Assembly (NCBI GenBank): GCA_036655975.1
Contig: JAVVPD010000011.1
Span: 1 to 35,482 of the forward strand
Direction of reading: 5' to 3'
DNA from: CASQEL01 sp036655975
Lineage (GTDB): Bacteria; Desulfobacterota; Desulfovibrionia; Desulfovibrionales; Desulfovibrionaceae
Length of the DNA stretch: 35,482 nt
The notes beneath the pieces are model-generated. The model ran no database searches. It worked only from the letters and a program-made list of their open reading frames with translations, and had not been told where the DNA came from. Made by a program: the position numbers and the translations under genes. Positions within the stretch are counted from its first letter, which is position 1. Each line of letters opens with the position of its first letter. Positions 7,641 through 14,419 of the stretch are shown here, piece after piece.

Positions 7641-7667
7641 TTGTATTGCGTCTACATACCTTATAAT
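7641..7667 (+). promoter_or_regulatory. Putative mutL promoter with perfect -10 box
   Basis: TTGTAT (7641-7646), a short 15-nt spacer and TATAAT (7662-7667). The leader then contains an imperfect hairpin, GCTCGGCAAG (7674-7683) pairing with CTTGCC-A-GAGC (7696-7706). The -10 overlaps that of the divergent promoter. Confidence 0.45.
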
Positions 7668-7687
7668 GCTTCAGCTCGGCAAGGCAA
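7660..7687 (-). promoter_or_regulatory. Putative promoter of the zinc-ribbon gene, overlapping the mutL promoter
   Basis: On the - strand: TTGCCT (complement of 7682-7687), a 16-nt spacer and TATAAG (complement of 7660-7665). The -10 shares its TTATAA core with the mutL -10 on the + strand, so the two promoters would exclude each other. Confidence 0.45.
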
Positions 7688-7732
7688 GTCTTTAGCTTGC
7701 CAGAGCTCAAGCACTCAGGCTACACTCAGCAC

Positions 7733-9601
7733 ATGCAACGCCGCCCCATACATCTTCTCCCCCCAGAGCTTCGCAACCAAATCGCCGCTGGCGAAGTGGT
7801 AGAACGCCCTGCCAGCGTGGTCAAGGAATTACTTGAAAATAGTTTAGACGCTGGCGCGCGCCATATCCATGTAAGTTTAGAAAATGGCGGTCAAAGCTGC
7901 ATCCGAGTACAGGACGACGGGCTTGGCATTCCCGCTGCGGAACTGGAGCTTGCCGTCACCCGCCACGCCACCAGCAAACTTGCCAATCTGCAAGAATTGC
8001 TTGCTATCCATTCCTACGGCTTCCGGGGTGAAGCCCTGCCAAGCATCGCGTCCGTGTCGCATTTTCGCATGACCTCGGCTTTTGCCGGTGAAGCCGCCAC
8101 AGCGGAAGTCATGCACGGGCGTATTCTTGGGGTGCAGCCTGCGGCACTGCATCAGGGCACCATTGTAGAAGTGCGAAATCTGTTTGAAAATATTCCCGCC
8201 CGCCTCAAATTTTTAAAAAGCCCCGCCACCGAGCAAAAACGCGCGCTGGACGGGCTGATCCGGCTGGCCTTAGCCTGCCCAGACAAGGGCTTTCGCTTTC
8301 ACGCGGGAGAGCGCGAAGTGCTGCGCTTTGACGCAGGCCAAAGTCTGCACCAACGCTTGTGCGTCTTGTGGCCCGCCCTCATTACTGACACCTTGCAGCC
8401 CTTTGACGCCACCCGCGAAGATATCCGCGTGCACGGGCTTGCCGCCGCCCCCCAAGCCAGCCAACCCAAGGCCGACCGCATGTTCTTTTATGTGAACGGG
8501 CGGGCTGTCAACGACAAACGCCTGTTGGCAGCCGTGCGCGAATCCTACAAAGGCCATTTGATCAGCCGCGAGTACCCGCAAATTGTGCTCTTCATGGAGA
8601 TCGCCCCCGAAGAGGTGGACGTCAACGTGCATCCGGCCAAGAGCGAAGTACGCTTTCGGGATGAATCCGCAGTATTTGCGGCAGTTTTACGGGCCTTGCG
8701 GCCCATGTTCGAGTCCCATTTCGGGTCGGGAGCAGGCCTCCCCCCAGTAGCTAGTCTGCCAACAGTGCAGGAAGAGGCCCCCCCCGCGTATTCCCCCGCA
8801 CAGGTTCCGCTGCCCACACCCAAGCCCCAAGGTTTTTGGGGCTCGGTGGACGAAGCGCCCATTATGCGCCGCAAAGACCCTGAGCTTTTGCCATTTCTTG
8901 CCCCCTTGGGGACGCTTCCTCCGCCACAAGGGCTGGAAGAGCCCCCCCTGCCGTATGGGCTTACCACGCTCCCCGAAACAGCCTTGCCGTGGCCTGCCGA
9001 AACGGTTGTGCCGGCGGCAAGCCCCCCCCCACGGGCGGAGCCTAGCCCCCGCGTTGGCGAATATCAGTATTGGGGACAGGTGGCCAGCACCTATTTAGTG
9101 GTACGGGACAGTGCGGGAGCGCTGGTACTCTTGGATCAGCATGCCGTGCATGAACGCATCCTGTACCAGCGTATGTGTGAAAACGCCTTTGCGGGTACGG
9201 GGCAATGGCTCATAACGCCGCTGGACATAGCACTGCACCCGGCAGAAGTAGAGCGGGTTTTTGCCCTACGCCCCACCTTCGAAAATTTGGGTTTTGTTTG
9301 TGAGTTGAGCGGTCAGCACTTACAGGTACGGGCCACACCGCCCATTTTAGAAAAGGCTGCCGCTGTAGAATTTTTACGGGAAGCGCTCGCAGGGCGTAAA
9401 GAAGATTTATCGGCCCTGTTTATTTCCATGGCCTGTAAAGCGGCTATCAAGGCTGGTCAGCAATTGAGCGCTGACGAGGCGCTGGGCCTGATTGCCCAAT
9501 GGCAGAACCTCCCCGATCGAGATTTTTGCCCCCACGGACGCCCCTGCGTATTACGCTGGGACGCCCGCGATCTGGAAAAACTTTTCAAGCGCAAAGCCTA
9601 G
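7733..9601 (+). CDS. mutL: DNA mismatch repair protein MutL
   Basis: GHKL-ATPase that links MutS mismatch recognition to downstream repair. N-terminal motifs: ELLENSLDAGA (E35, N36), DDGLGI (61-66), RHATSK (78-82) and GFRGEALPSIASV (96-108). A proline-rich linker runs from about 335 to 445 and holds a C9 homopolymer at 9022-9030. The C-terminal domain has the metal/endonuclease block DQHAVHERILYQ starting at D468, then ACKAAIKAGQQLSADEA (about 566-582) and FCPHGRPCVLRW (about 598-609). The usual DQHA(X)2E(X)4E pattern ends in Gln479 here, not Glu. The start is ATG 7733 because MQRRPIHLLPPELRNQIAAGEVV fits the family N-terminus; a TTG at 7697 would add 12 residues. At 622 residues it is of normal length. 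No clear ribosome site. Confidence 0.95.
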   Translation: MQRRPIHLLPPELRNQIAAGEVVERPASVVKELLENSLDAGARHIHVSLENGGQSCIRVQDDGLGIPAAELELAVTRHATSKLANLQELLAIHSYGFRGEALPSIASVSHFRMTSAFAGEAATAEVMHGRILGVQPAALHQGTIVEVRNLFENIPARLKFLKSPATEQKRALDGLIRLALACPDKGFRFHAGEREVLRFDAGQSLHQRLCVLWPALITDTLQPFDATREDIRVHGLAAAPQASQPKADRMFFYVNGRAVNDKRLLAAVRESYKGHLISREYPQIVLFMEIAPEEVDVNVHPAKSEVRFRDESAVFAAVLRALRPMFESHFGSGAGLPPVASLPTVQEEAPPAYSPAQVPLPTPKPQGFWGSVDEAPIMRRKDPELLPFLAPLGTLPPPQGLEEPPLPYGLTTLPETALPWPAETVVPAASPPPRAEPSPRVGEYQYWGQVASTYLVVRDSAGALVLLDQHAVHERILYQRMCENAFAGTGQWLITPLDIALHPAEVERVFALRPTFENLGFVCELSGQHLQVRATPPILEKAAAVEFLREALAGRKEDLSALFISMACKAAIKAGQQLSADEALGLIAQWQNLPDRDFCPHGRPCVLRWDARDLEKLFKRKA

Positions 9602-9654
9602 GGCCTATCCTTACGCGCGACACCACGTTTTTTCCACGGCGAGAAAGAGTAAGC

Positions 9655-9704
9655 CTTAGAGCATGTTGCTATTATGCTCTGGCGACGAGAACCGTCGCCC
9701 GCCC
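9655..9704 (+). repeat. Two-hairpin intergenic element, copy 2
   Basis: Same order as copy 1 (4579-4630, opposite strand): hairpin 1 with stem AGAGCAT/ATGCTCT, hairpin 2 with stem GGCGAC/GTCGCC around GAGAACC, then GCCCC. The core 9673-9704 is identical to copy 1 for 32 nt. The similarity fades beyond the GCCCC tail into a partly matching GTAGGCGTAGG. It lies about 50 bp after the mutL stop, before the convergent serS. Confidence 0.75.
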
Positions 9705-9712
9705 CGTAGGCG

Positions 9713-9733
9713 TAGGCGAAATGTACTTTCGCC
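9713..9733 (-). terminator. Hairpin immediately after serS
   Basis: GGCGAAA (9715-9721) and TTTCGCC (9727-9733) form a 7-bp stem with a 5-nt loop, directly abutting the serS stop codon at 9734-9736. No T-tract follows on the - strand, so termination may depend on Rho or on the adjacent two-hairpin element. Confidence 0.4.
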
Positions 9734-11011
9734 CTAAAGGGGCGTGATCACTTCCAAGCCCCCCATGTAGGGGTGCAAAGCCTTGGGCAACACCACGCTG
9801 CCGTCTTTTTGTTGACCATTTTCCAGCACCGCCACCAGCGTGCGGCCTACTGCCAGCCCCGACCCGTTGAGCGTGTGGACAAATTGCGGTTTACCGCCGC
9901 CCTGAGGCCGAAAACGGATATCCGCACGGCGGGCTTGGAAATCCGCACAATTGGAGCAGGACGAAATTTCCCGATAGGCATGTTGTCCGGGCAACCACAC
10001 CTCTAAATCATAGGTTTTAGCCGCCCCAAAGCCCATATCCCCCGTACACAGCACAATGGTACGGTAGGGCAATTCTAGGCGTTCCAACAAATCTTGTGCA
10101 TGCCCGCGCATCAATTCCAGCTGAGTATAGGAATCCTCGGGATGGGCAAAACGTACCATTTCCACCTTGCTGAACTGGTGCTGGCGGATAAGGCCTTTGG
10201 TATCTTTCCCCGCAGAGCCTGCTTCCGAGCGGAAACAGGGCGTCCACGCGCAATAGCCAAAGGGCAAATCGCGTTCTTCAAGCACTTCAGTGGCATGCAG
10301 GTTTGTCAAGGGAACTTCGGCGGTGGGAATCAAATAATATTCCCAATTTTGCAATTTGAAGAGGTCTTCTTCAAATTTGGGCAATTGCCCCGTTCCGGTC
10401 ATTGTAGCGCGGTTCACCATCAGCGGGGGAATAACTTCGGTGTAGCCATTGTGCTGGGTGTGCACGTCCAAAAAAAAGGTCGCCAAAGCGCGTTCCAAAC
10501 GCGCCGCCCATCGCCAGTATACCGTAAAACGGCTGCCCGCCAGCCGACTGGCGCGCTCAAAATCTAGGCCCCCCAAGCTGGTGCCCAATTCCCAGTGCTC
10601 TTTAGGCGTAAAGTCAAAATGCGGGGGTTGACCGTAGCGGTGCACTTGCACATTGTCATGCTCATCCTGGCCTTGAGGCACCGTATCGTGAGGAATATTA
10701 GGCACATTGAGCAGCCACATTTCCACTTGGGCCTTGGCGTCTTCGGTTTCCCCGTTCAAGGTCTTAATCCGGTCTGACAAGGCGGATAAAGCTTCCATAC
10801 GGTGCTCGGCAGATTCACCGGCGCGCTTCAAGGCCGCCACTTCACCAGAGGCGACATTGCGTTCGCCCTTCAGCTTTTCCACTTCACCCAATAAGGCGCG
10901 GCGCTTGGCATCAAGCTGTAAAAATTCGTCCACATCAACGGTGGAGTGACGAGCCGCCAGAGCGGCACGAACAAGTTCGGGATTTTTTTGGATCACTTTC
11001 AGATCAATCAT
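9734..11011 (-). CDS. serS: Seryl-tRNA synthetase
   Basis: Class II aminoacyl-tRNA synthetase that charges tRNA-Ser (and tRNA-Sec) with serine. Residues 1 to about 110 form the long antiparallel coiled-coil tRNA arm (DLKVIQKNPELVRAALAARH; LDAKRRALLGEVEKLKGERN). The catalytic core has motif 2 (CFRSEAGSAGKDTKGLIRQHQFSKVEMV) and motif 3 (NGSGLAVGRTLVAVLENGQQKDGSVVLPKALHPYMGG). At 425 residues it is full length. The ATG at 11011 is preceded by AAGGAG. It is a single-gene unit convergent to mutL and divergent from the lipoprotein operon. Confidence 0.97.
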   Translation of the reverse strand: MIDLKVIQKNPELVRAALAARHSTVDVDEFLQLDAKRRALLGEVEKLKGERNVASGEVAALKRAGESAEHRMEALSALSDRIKTLNGETEDAKAQVEMWLLNVPNIPHDTVPQGQDEHDNVQVHRYGQPPHFDFTPKEHWELGTSLGGLDFERASRLAGSRFTVYWRWAARLERALATFFLDVHTQHNGYTEVIPPLMVNRATMTGTGQLPKFEEDLFKLQNWEYYLIPTAEVPLTNLHATEVLEERDLPFGYCAWTPCFRSEAGSAGKDTKGLIRQHQFSKVEMVRFAHPEDSYTQLELMRGHAQDLLERLELPYRTIVLCTGDMGFGAAKTYDLEVWLPGQHAYREISSCSNCADFQARRADIRFRPQGGGKPQFVHTLNGSGLAVGRTLVAVLENGQQKDGSVVLPKALHPYMGGLEVITPL

Positions 11012-11141
11012 GGAGTACTCCTTACCTTTCTTGCCTACTCAATAGCCTTGGCAATGCCGTAGCGTCAACTACAGATGCCACCCCCCTCAGCCCCATGGAG
11101 CCCTGATTCTAGCCGAGCCGACTTTGCGGCCCACTAAAGAA

Positions 11142-11170
11142 TTGCGTATAGTCTAGAAATGGTATAGAAT
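11142..11170 (+). promoter_or_regulatory. Putative sigma-70 promoter of the lipoprotein-TPR-EamA operon
   Basis: TTGCGT (11142-11147), a 17-nt spacer and TAGAAT (11165-11170, one mismatch from TATAAT), about 60 bp upstream of the first ATG of the operon (11233). Confidence 0.5.
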
Positions 11171-11232
11171 TTTGTCGATGTTGGCCTATATCCGTGCGTG
11201 ACCTTTATCCATCTTTTCTGGAGGCTCCCCCC

Positions 11233-11820
11233 ATGAAACGTTTTTCCACTCTTAGCCTTGCCCTACTCCTGTTGCTGGCTTTTACCACGCTGAGCGCGTG
11301 CGGGCCCAGCAACACCGTGCGTCTAGTATATAAACCCACGGATAGCAGCGTGTTACCGGCACCTGGTGCGCCGCGCGTCACCGTGGTACAATTCACCGAT
11401 AAAAGAGCAAATACGCAATTGGGCGTTCGCCGTGACAATTCTTCCTTTGTGGCTAACGCCCCAGTGGCCGAATGGCTCAGCCGTTCCATCGCCGACGAAT
11501 TGGCCCGCCTTGGCTTGCAGGTTTCATACGCCACCACCATTGATCAAGCCCGTAGCGGCAATCCAGACTACGTTGTGACTGGGGTGATCGAAGAAATGTG
11601 GCTGAAAGAAAGCTCCAGCACCGAACTTTCCGCCACCATCCGTGCGGTCATGACCCTGTCCAACCGCAAGGGCCGCATTTTGACCGACAATCTTTCGGCG
11701 GGCCAAACACGCAAAGCCCTCCCCTCGTCCAATACGGCGGAAGAACTGTTGTCTGACACCTTGCAAGAATTGGTCACGCCAGCCGCACAAAAAGCGCAAC
11801 AGGCCATTCTGGCAAAATAA
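11233..11820 (+). CDS. Predicted outer-membrane lipoprotein, YajG-like
   Basis: A 195-residue lipoprotein: basic MKR, hydrophobic core LSLALLLLLAFTTL, lipobox LSAC with lipidated Cys23. The mature part alternates strand and helix (PRVTVVQFTDKRANTQLGVRRD; VAEWLSRSIADELARLGLQVSYA; DYVVTGVIEEMWLKESSSTELSATIRAVMTLSNRKGRI), which looks like the YajG / LpoB-type periplasmic fold. The molecular role is not established for the family. The start at ATG 11233 follows GGAGG; an in-frame GTG at 11194 would add 13 residues and spoil the signal peptide. First gene of a four-gene operon; the next starts 7 bases after its stop. Confidence 0.8.
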   Translation: MKRFSTLSLALLLLLAFTTLSACGPSNTVRLVYKPTDSSVLPAPGAPRVTVVQFTDKRANTQLGVRRDNSSFVANAPVAEWLSRSIADELARLGLQVSYATTIDQARSGNPDYVVTGVIEEMWLKESSSTELSATIRAVMTLSNRKGRILTDNLSAGQTRKALPSSNTAEELLSDTLQELVTPAAQKAQQAILAK

Positions 11821-11827
11821 CACAACT

Positions 11828-13090
11828 ATGCCGAGCAGCACTGTGGGCCTCCTGCGGGGGGCCCTGCGTATACTTCGGCGCTGTTCCTCTGTTATAGGGG
11901 CCATAGGATGGGGAATTGCGTGTTTTGTGGGCAATCTGGACACGCCGTCCTTTGCTGCGGCTGACAATAGCGCCTATGCCGCCCCCATCGACAGTTCCGC
12001 AACCCTCACGGTGGAAAAAAATATTTTTTCCGCAGTCGCCACAGCTAGCCTGCCTTTTGGCGGGCTTATCCATAAAGACACCACCTACGGCATTATACGC
12101 GCCGCCGCTTTTTTGCAGGCCGCACGCGAATCTGCCCTCAGCCTCAGCGGGCACACTGCCGCCCATATCGGCGCTTTTGCTTTGCCCCGCCGCACCGCCT
12201 TAGCCGCAGCCGCTCAGGAAGCCAGCGTGAGTATTTCGATTACCGATGCTCCCGCGCCCTTTATCGGACAAGAATTGTTGACCGTCATGGTGAAGCTGGA
12301 ATCTCCCTTAGAACGCCTCAACACGCGAATCCGTGAAACCATGCAGCACCCCGATACATGGGCCCTGTATGAAGAAAGCCTTGCCCTCATGCACCAGCAT
12401 GTGGCCGAAGGGCGCGACTTAGTGCAAAGGGCCGCCAATCTACGCCAAGATCGCGGCGCGCACACGGACGAAATTTTCATGCAGCGCACCACCTATCTGG
12501 CGGATCAATTAGATGCCTTGTGGATGTATCTCCAGCTCTTGCCCCATTTACGCAATACGTGGGAAAAGCCTGCGGATGTCCAAGGGCAGCTCCAACGCGC
12601 CCTGACGCTGGCCCCCCAAAATCCGTTATTATGGTGCGCCTTAGGGGAAGTACAATTGCAATTGGACTTCCCCCAACAAGCCATTGAAAGCCTCGACTGT
12701 GCTGTGCGTTACGGCCCAGAATTCGCACGGGCCTTGTACGCGCGAGGTTTAGCCCATTTACGGATGCAGCAAAGCGCCTTGGCAGAAAGCGATCTGAGCG
12801 CCGCGCTCGCATTACGCCCCCACACCGTCACTTGGCTGCGGGCACGCGGAGCCGTACGCATGGTGCGCGAAGACTACGGCCCCATGTGCGAAGATTTTAC
12901 CGAAGCTTGTGCTCAAGGCGACTGCGATGGCCTGATCACCGCCCGCAAGCGCGACTTATGCCAGCCCGAGCCCGCAGAATCCGCAGAACCAGCAACAAAT
13001 TCCCCCCCCACAACGGAAAAAACCGCCGCACCTGCCTCAGCTTCGGAACTTCCGCCCGCCCCTCTGGAGGTTCCCCATGTCGCGCCATAA
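11828..13090 (+). CDS. Exported TPR-repeat protein, function unknown
   Basis: A 420-residue protein with a basic n-region (RGALRILRR) and a hydrophobic segment (SSVIGAIGWGIACFVG, about residues 20-35) followed by small residues (SFAAADNSA), consistent with a signal peptide or anchor. Residues about 245-350 hold tetratricopeptide units (NPLLWCALGEVQLQLDFPQQAIESLDCAVRYGPEF; ARALYARGLAHLRMQQSALAESDLSAALALRP; then a third, degenerate one). The C-terminal 50 residues are Pro/Ala/Glu-rich and probably disordered. Two Cys near CEDFTEACAQGDC sit after the TPRs. The ATG has no obvious ribosome site and may be coupled to the lipoprotein gene 7 bases upstream. Probably a scaffold in the periplasm; no specific partner can be named. 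Confidence 0.75.
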   Translation: MPSSTVGLLRGALRILRRCSSVIGAIGWGIACFVGNLDTPSFAAADNSAYAAPIDSSATLTVEKNIFSAVATASLPFGGLIHKDTTYGIIRAAAFLQAARESALSLSGHTAAHIGAFALPRRTALAAAAQEASVSISITDAPAPFIGQELLTVMVKLESPLERLNTRIRETMQHPDTWALYEESLALMHQHVAEGRDLVQRAANLRQDRGAHTDEIFMQRTTYLADQLDALWMYLQLLPHLRNTWEKPADVQGQLQRALTLAPQNPLLWCALGEVQLQLDFPQQAIESLDCAVRYGPEFARALYARGLAHLRMQQSALAESDLSAALALRPHTVTWLRARGAVRMVREDYGPMCEDFTEACAQGDCDGLITARKRDLCQPEPAESAEPATNSPPTTEKTAAPASASELPPAPLEVPHVAP

Positions 13091-13427
13091 CATATTAGTA
13101 AAAGTTTACGGCAACCTCTATCCCGCCTCTCAAAAACTGTTCTGCGCCCTACAGGAAGCCTGCCGCGCCGGCTGTATCCAAGAGAACAACGATGTCCCCG
13201 TGATAAGCCTTAACGGTGATCTACTGTGTGTCAGCTATGAAGGCGTCTTCTTCCCCTTGGACAATGTTTTGGAAGTGCTTGTCCCTTTACTACAGCCCGA
13301 CATGCAAGGCAAAATCGATTATATTGATCTTGAAGCGTGGACCTTAACCCGCCACAGTGTTGAGGGAACCCGCCTGCACGTTAGCGCCGTCCCCCTCAAC
13401 AATGTCATGGATTATGCAGGATTATAA
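13077..13427 (+). CDS. Conserved-looking 116-residue protein, function unknown
   Basis: A soluble protein without signal peptide or membrane segment: MSRHNILVKVYGNLYPASQKLFCALQEACRAGCI, then a strand-rich part (VPVISLNGDLLCVSYEGVFFPLDNVLEVLVPLLQ) and a C-terminal part with DYIDLEAWTLTRH and VSAVPLNNVMDYAGL. It has Cys at about 23, 29, 33 and 51, not arranged as a recognisable metal site. The start lies inside the end of the TPR gene (14-nt overlap) and has CTGGAGG eight bases upstream, so translation is coupled. I do not recognise the family. Its position points to the same function as the exported TPR protein or the downstream EamA transporter. Confidence 0.7.
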   Translation: MSRHNILVKVYGNLYPASQKLFCALQEACRAGCIQENNDVPVISLNGDLLCVSYEGVFFPLDNVLEVLVPLLQPDMQGKIDYIDLEAWTLTRHSVEGTRLHVSAVPLNNVMDYAGL

Positions 13428-13433
13428 GCCACA

Positions 13434-14327
13434 ATGAAAGCCTCTACCTCTGCGTATATCTATGCGGGTATCACCATTGCCCTATGGTCCACAGTGGCTA
13501 CGGCTTTTAAATTGGCCTTGCGCGAACTAGACCCCCTGCAACTGGTACTTACGGCAGCGCTCGCCTCTACCCTGATACTCCTCTTGGTCATCGCCCTGCA
13601 GGGCCGACTGCACGAGTTGCGCTGCCTCACCCGCCAGCAGTGGCTACGCAGCGCAGGACTGGGGCTTCTCAATCCTTTTGCTTATTATGTGCTGCTGTTT
13701 CAGGCTTATGCCGTATTGCCCGCGCAAGTGGCCCAATCCATCAATAGCACTTGGGCGATTATGCTCGCGCTTTTATCCGTGCCATTTCTGGGACAAAAAT
13801 TGCGCCCGCGCGATTGCTTGTGCATGCTTCTGGGTTACGGTGGGGTGCTGATCGTCGCCAGCGGAGGTAAACTGGACACCTTATGCAGCGGCAATCTCAA
13901 AGGCATGCTGCTGGCTTTCGGGAGCACTTTTTTTCTGGCAAGTTATTGGATTGCCACGGCGCGTGCCAGTCTTTCACCGGTTATAGCCCTTTTTGCCAGT
14001 TTTTTATGCAGTCTGCCATGGGTTGTGGGGGCTACTCTGCTGTTTTCCACATGGCCTTTCAGCGCGGCCTTTATCAGCCACCACGCCATGGCTTTGGCGG
14101 CTGCCGTGCATGTGGGGCTGTTTGAAATGGGCCTCGGCTATTGGATGTGGGTTACGGCCCTCAAACTTTCCCCTTCAGCCGCGCGGCTGAGCGTGTGCGC
14201 CTTTTTCGTACCCGTGCTGTCGCTTTTCTGGATTAACCTTATTTTACACGAAAGCATTGCCCCCGCAACCTTTGCGGGCTTGGCATGCATTATAAGCAGT
14301 GGCATTTTACAAAGCCGCACAGGGTAG
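13434..14327 (+). CDS. EamA/DMT-superfamily inner-membrane transporter
   Basis: A 297-residue membrane protein with about ten hydrophobic segments in two EamA repeats: the first from about residue 7 (YAGITIALWSTVATAFKLALRELDPLQLVLTAALASTLILL) and the second from about 150 (KGMLLAFGSTFFLASYWIATARA). The block AQVAQSINSTWAIMLALLSVPFLGQKLRPRDCLCMLLGYGGVLIV is characteristic of drug/metabolite exporters. The substrate cannot be read from the sequence. It is the last gene of the operon, 6 bp after the 116-residue gene. The stop codon lies within a 14-bp perfect hairpin. Confidence 0.88.
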   Translation: MKASTSAYIYAGITIALWSTVATAFKLALRELDPLQLVLTAALASTLILLLVIALQGRLHELRCLTRQQWLRSAGLGLLNPFAYYVLLFQAYAVLPAQVAQSINSTWAIMLALLSVPFLGQKLRPRDCLCMLLGYGGVLIVASGGKLDTLCSGNLKGMLLAFGSTFFLASYWIATARASLSPVIALFASFLCSLPWVVGATLLFSTWPFSAAFISHHAMALAAAVHVGLFEMGLGYWMWVTALKLSPSAARLSVCAFFVPVLSLFWINLILHESIAPATFAGLACIISSGILQSRTG

Positions 14328-14357
14328 CCATGCCTTCCACACCGGCATGGCTACCCT
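14321..14357. terminator. 14-bp perfect hairpin at the end of the EamA gene
   Basis: AGGGTAGCCATGCC (14321-14334) pairs without mismatch with 14344-14357 across a 9-nt loop. The EamA stop codon (14325-14327) is part of the stem. No T-tract follows on either strand. It probably ends the + operon, with the convergent chemoreceptor stop at 14420. Confidence 0.6.
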
Positions 14358-14419
14358 ACAAGAGCACACTCACCCACCGCGAGTACACGAGCCAAGAAAC
14401 CGTAAACCACTTGACTTAC

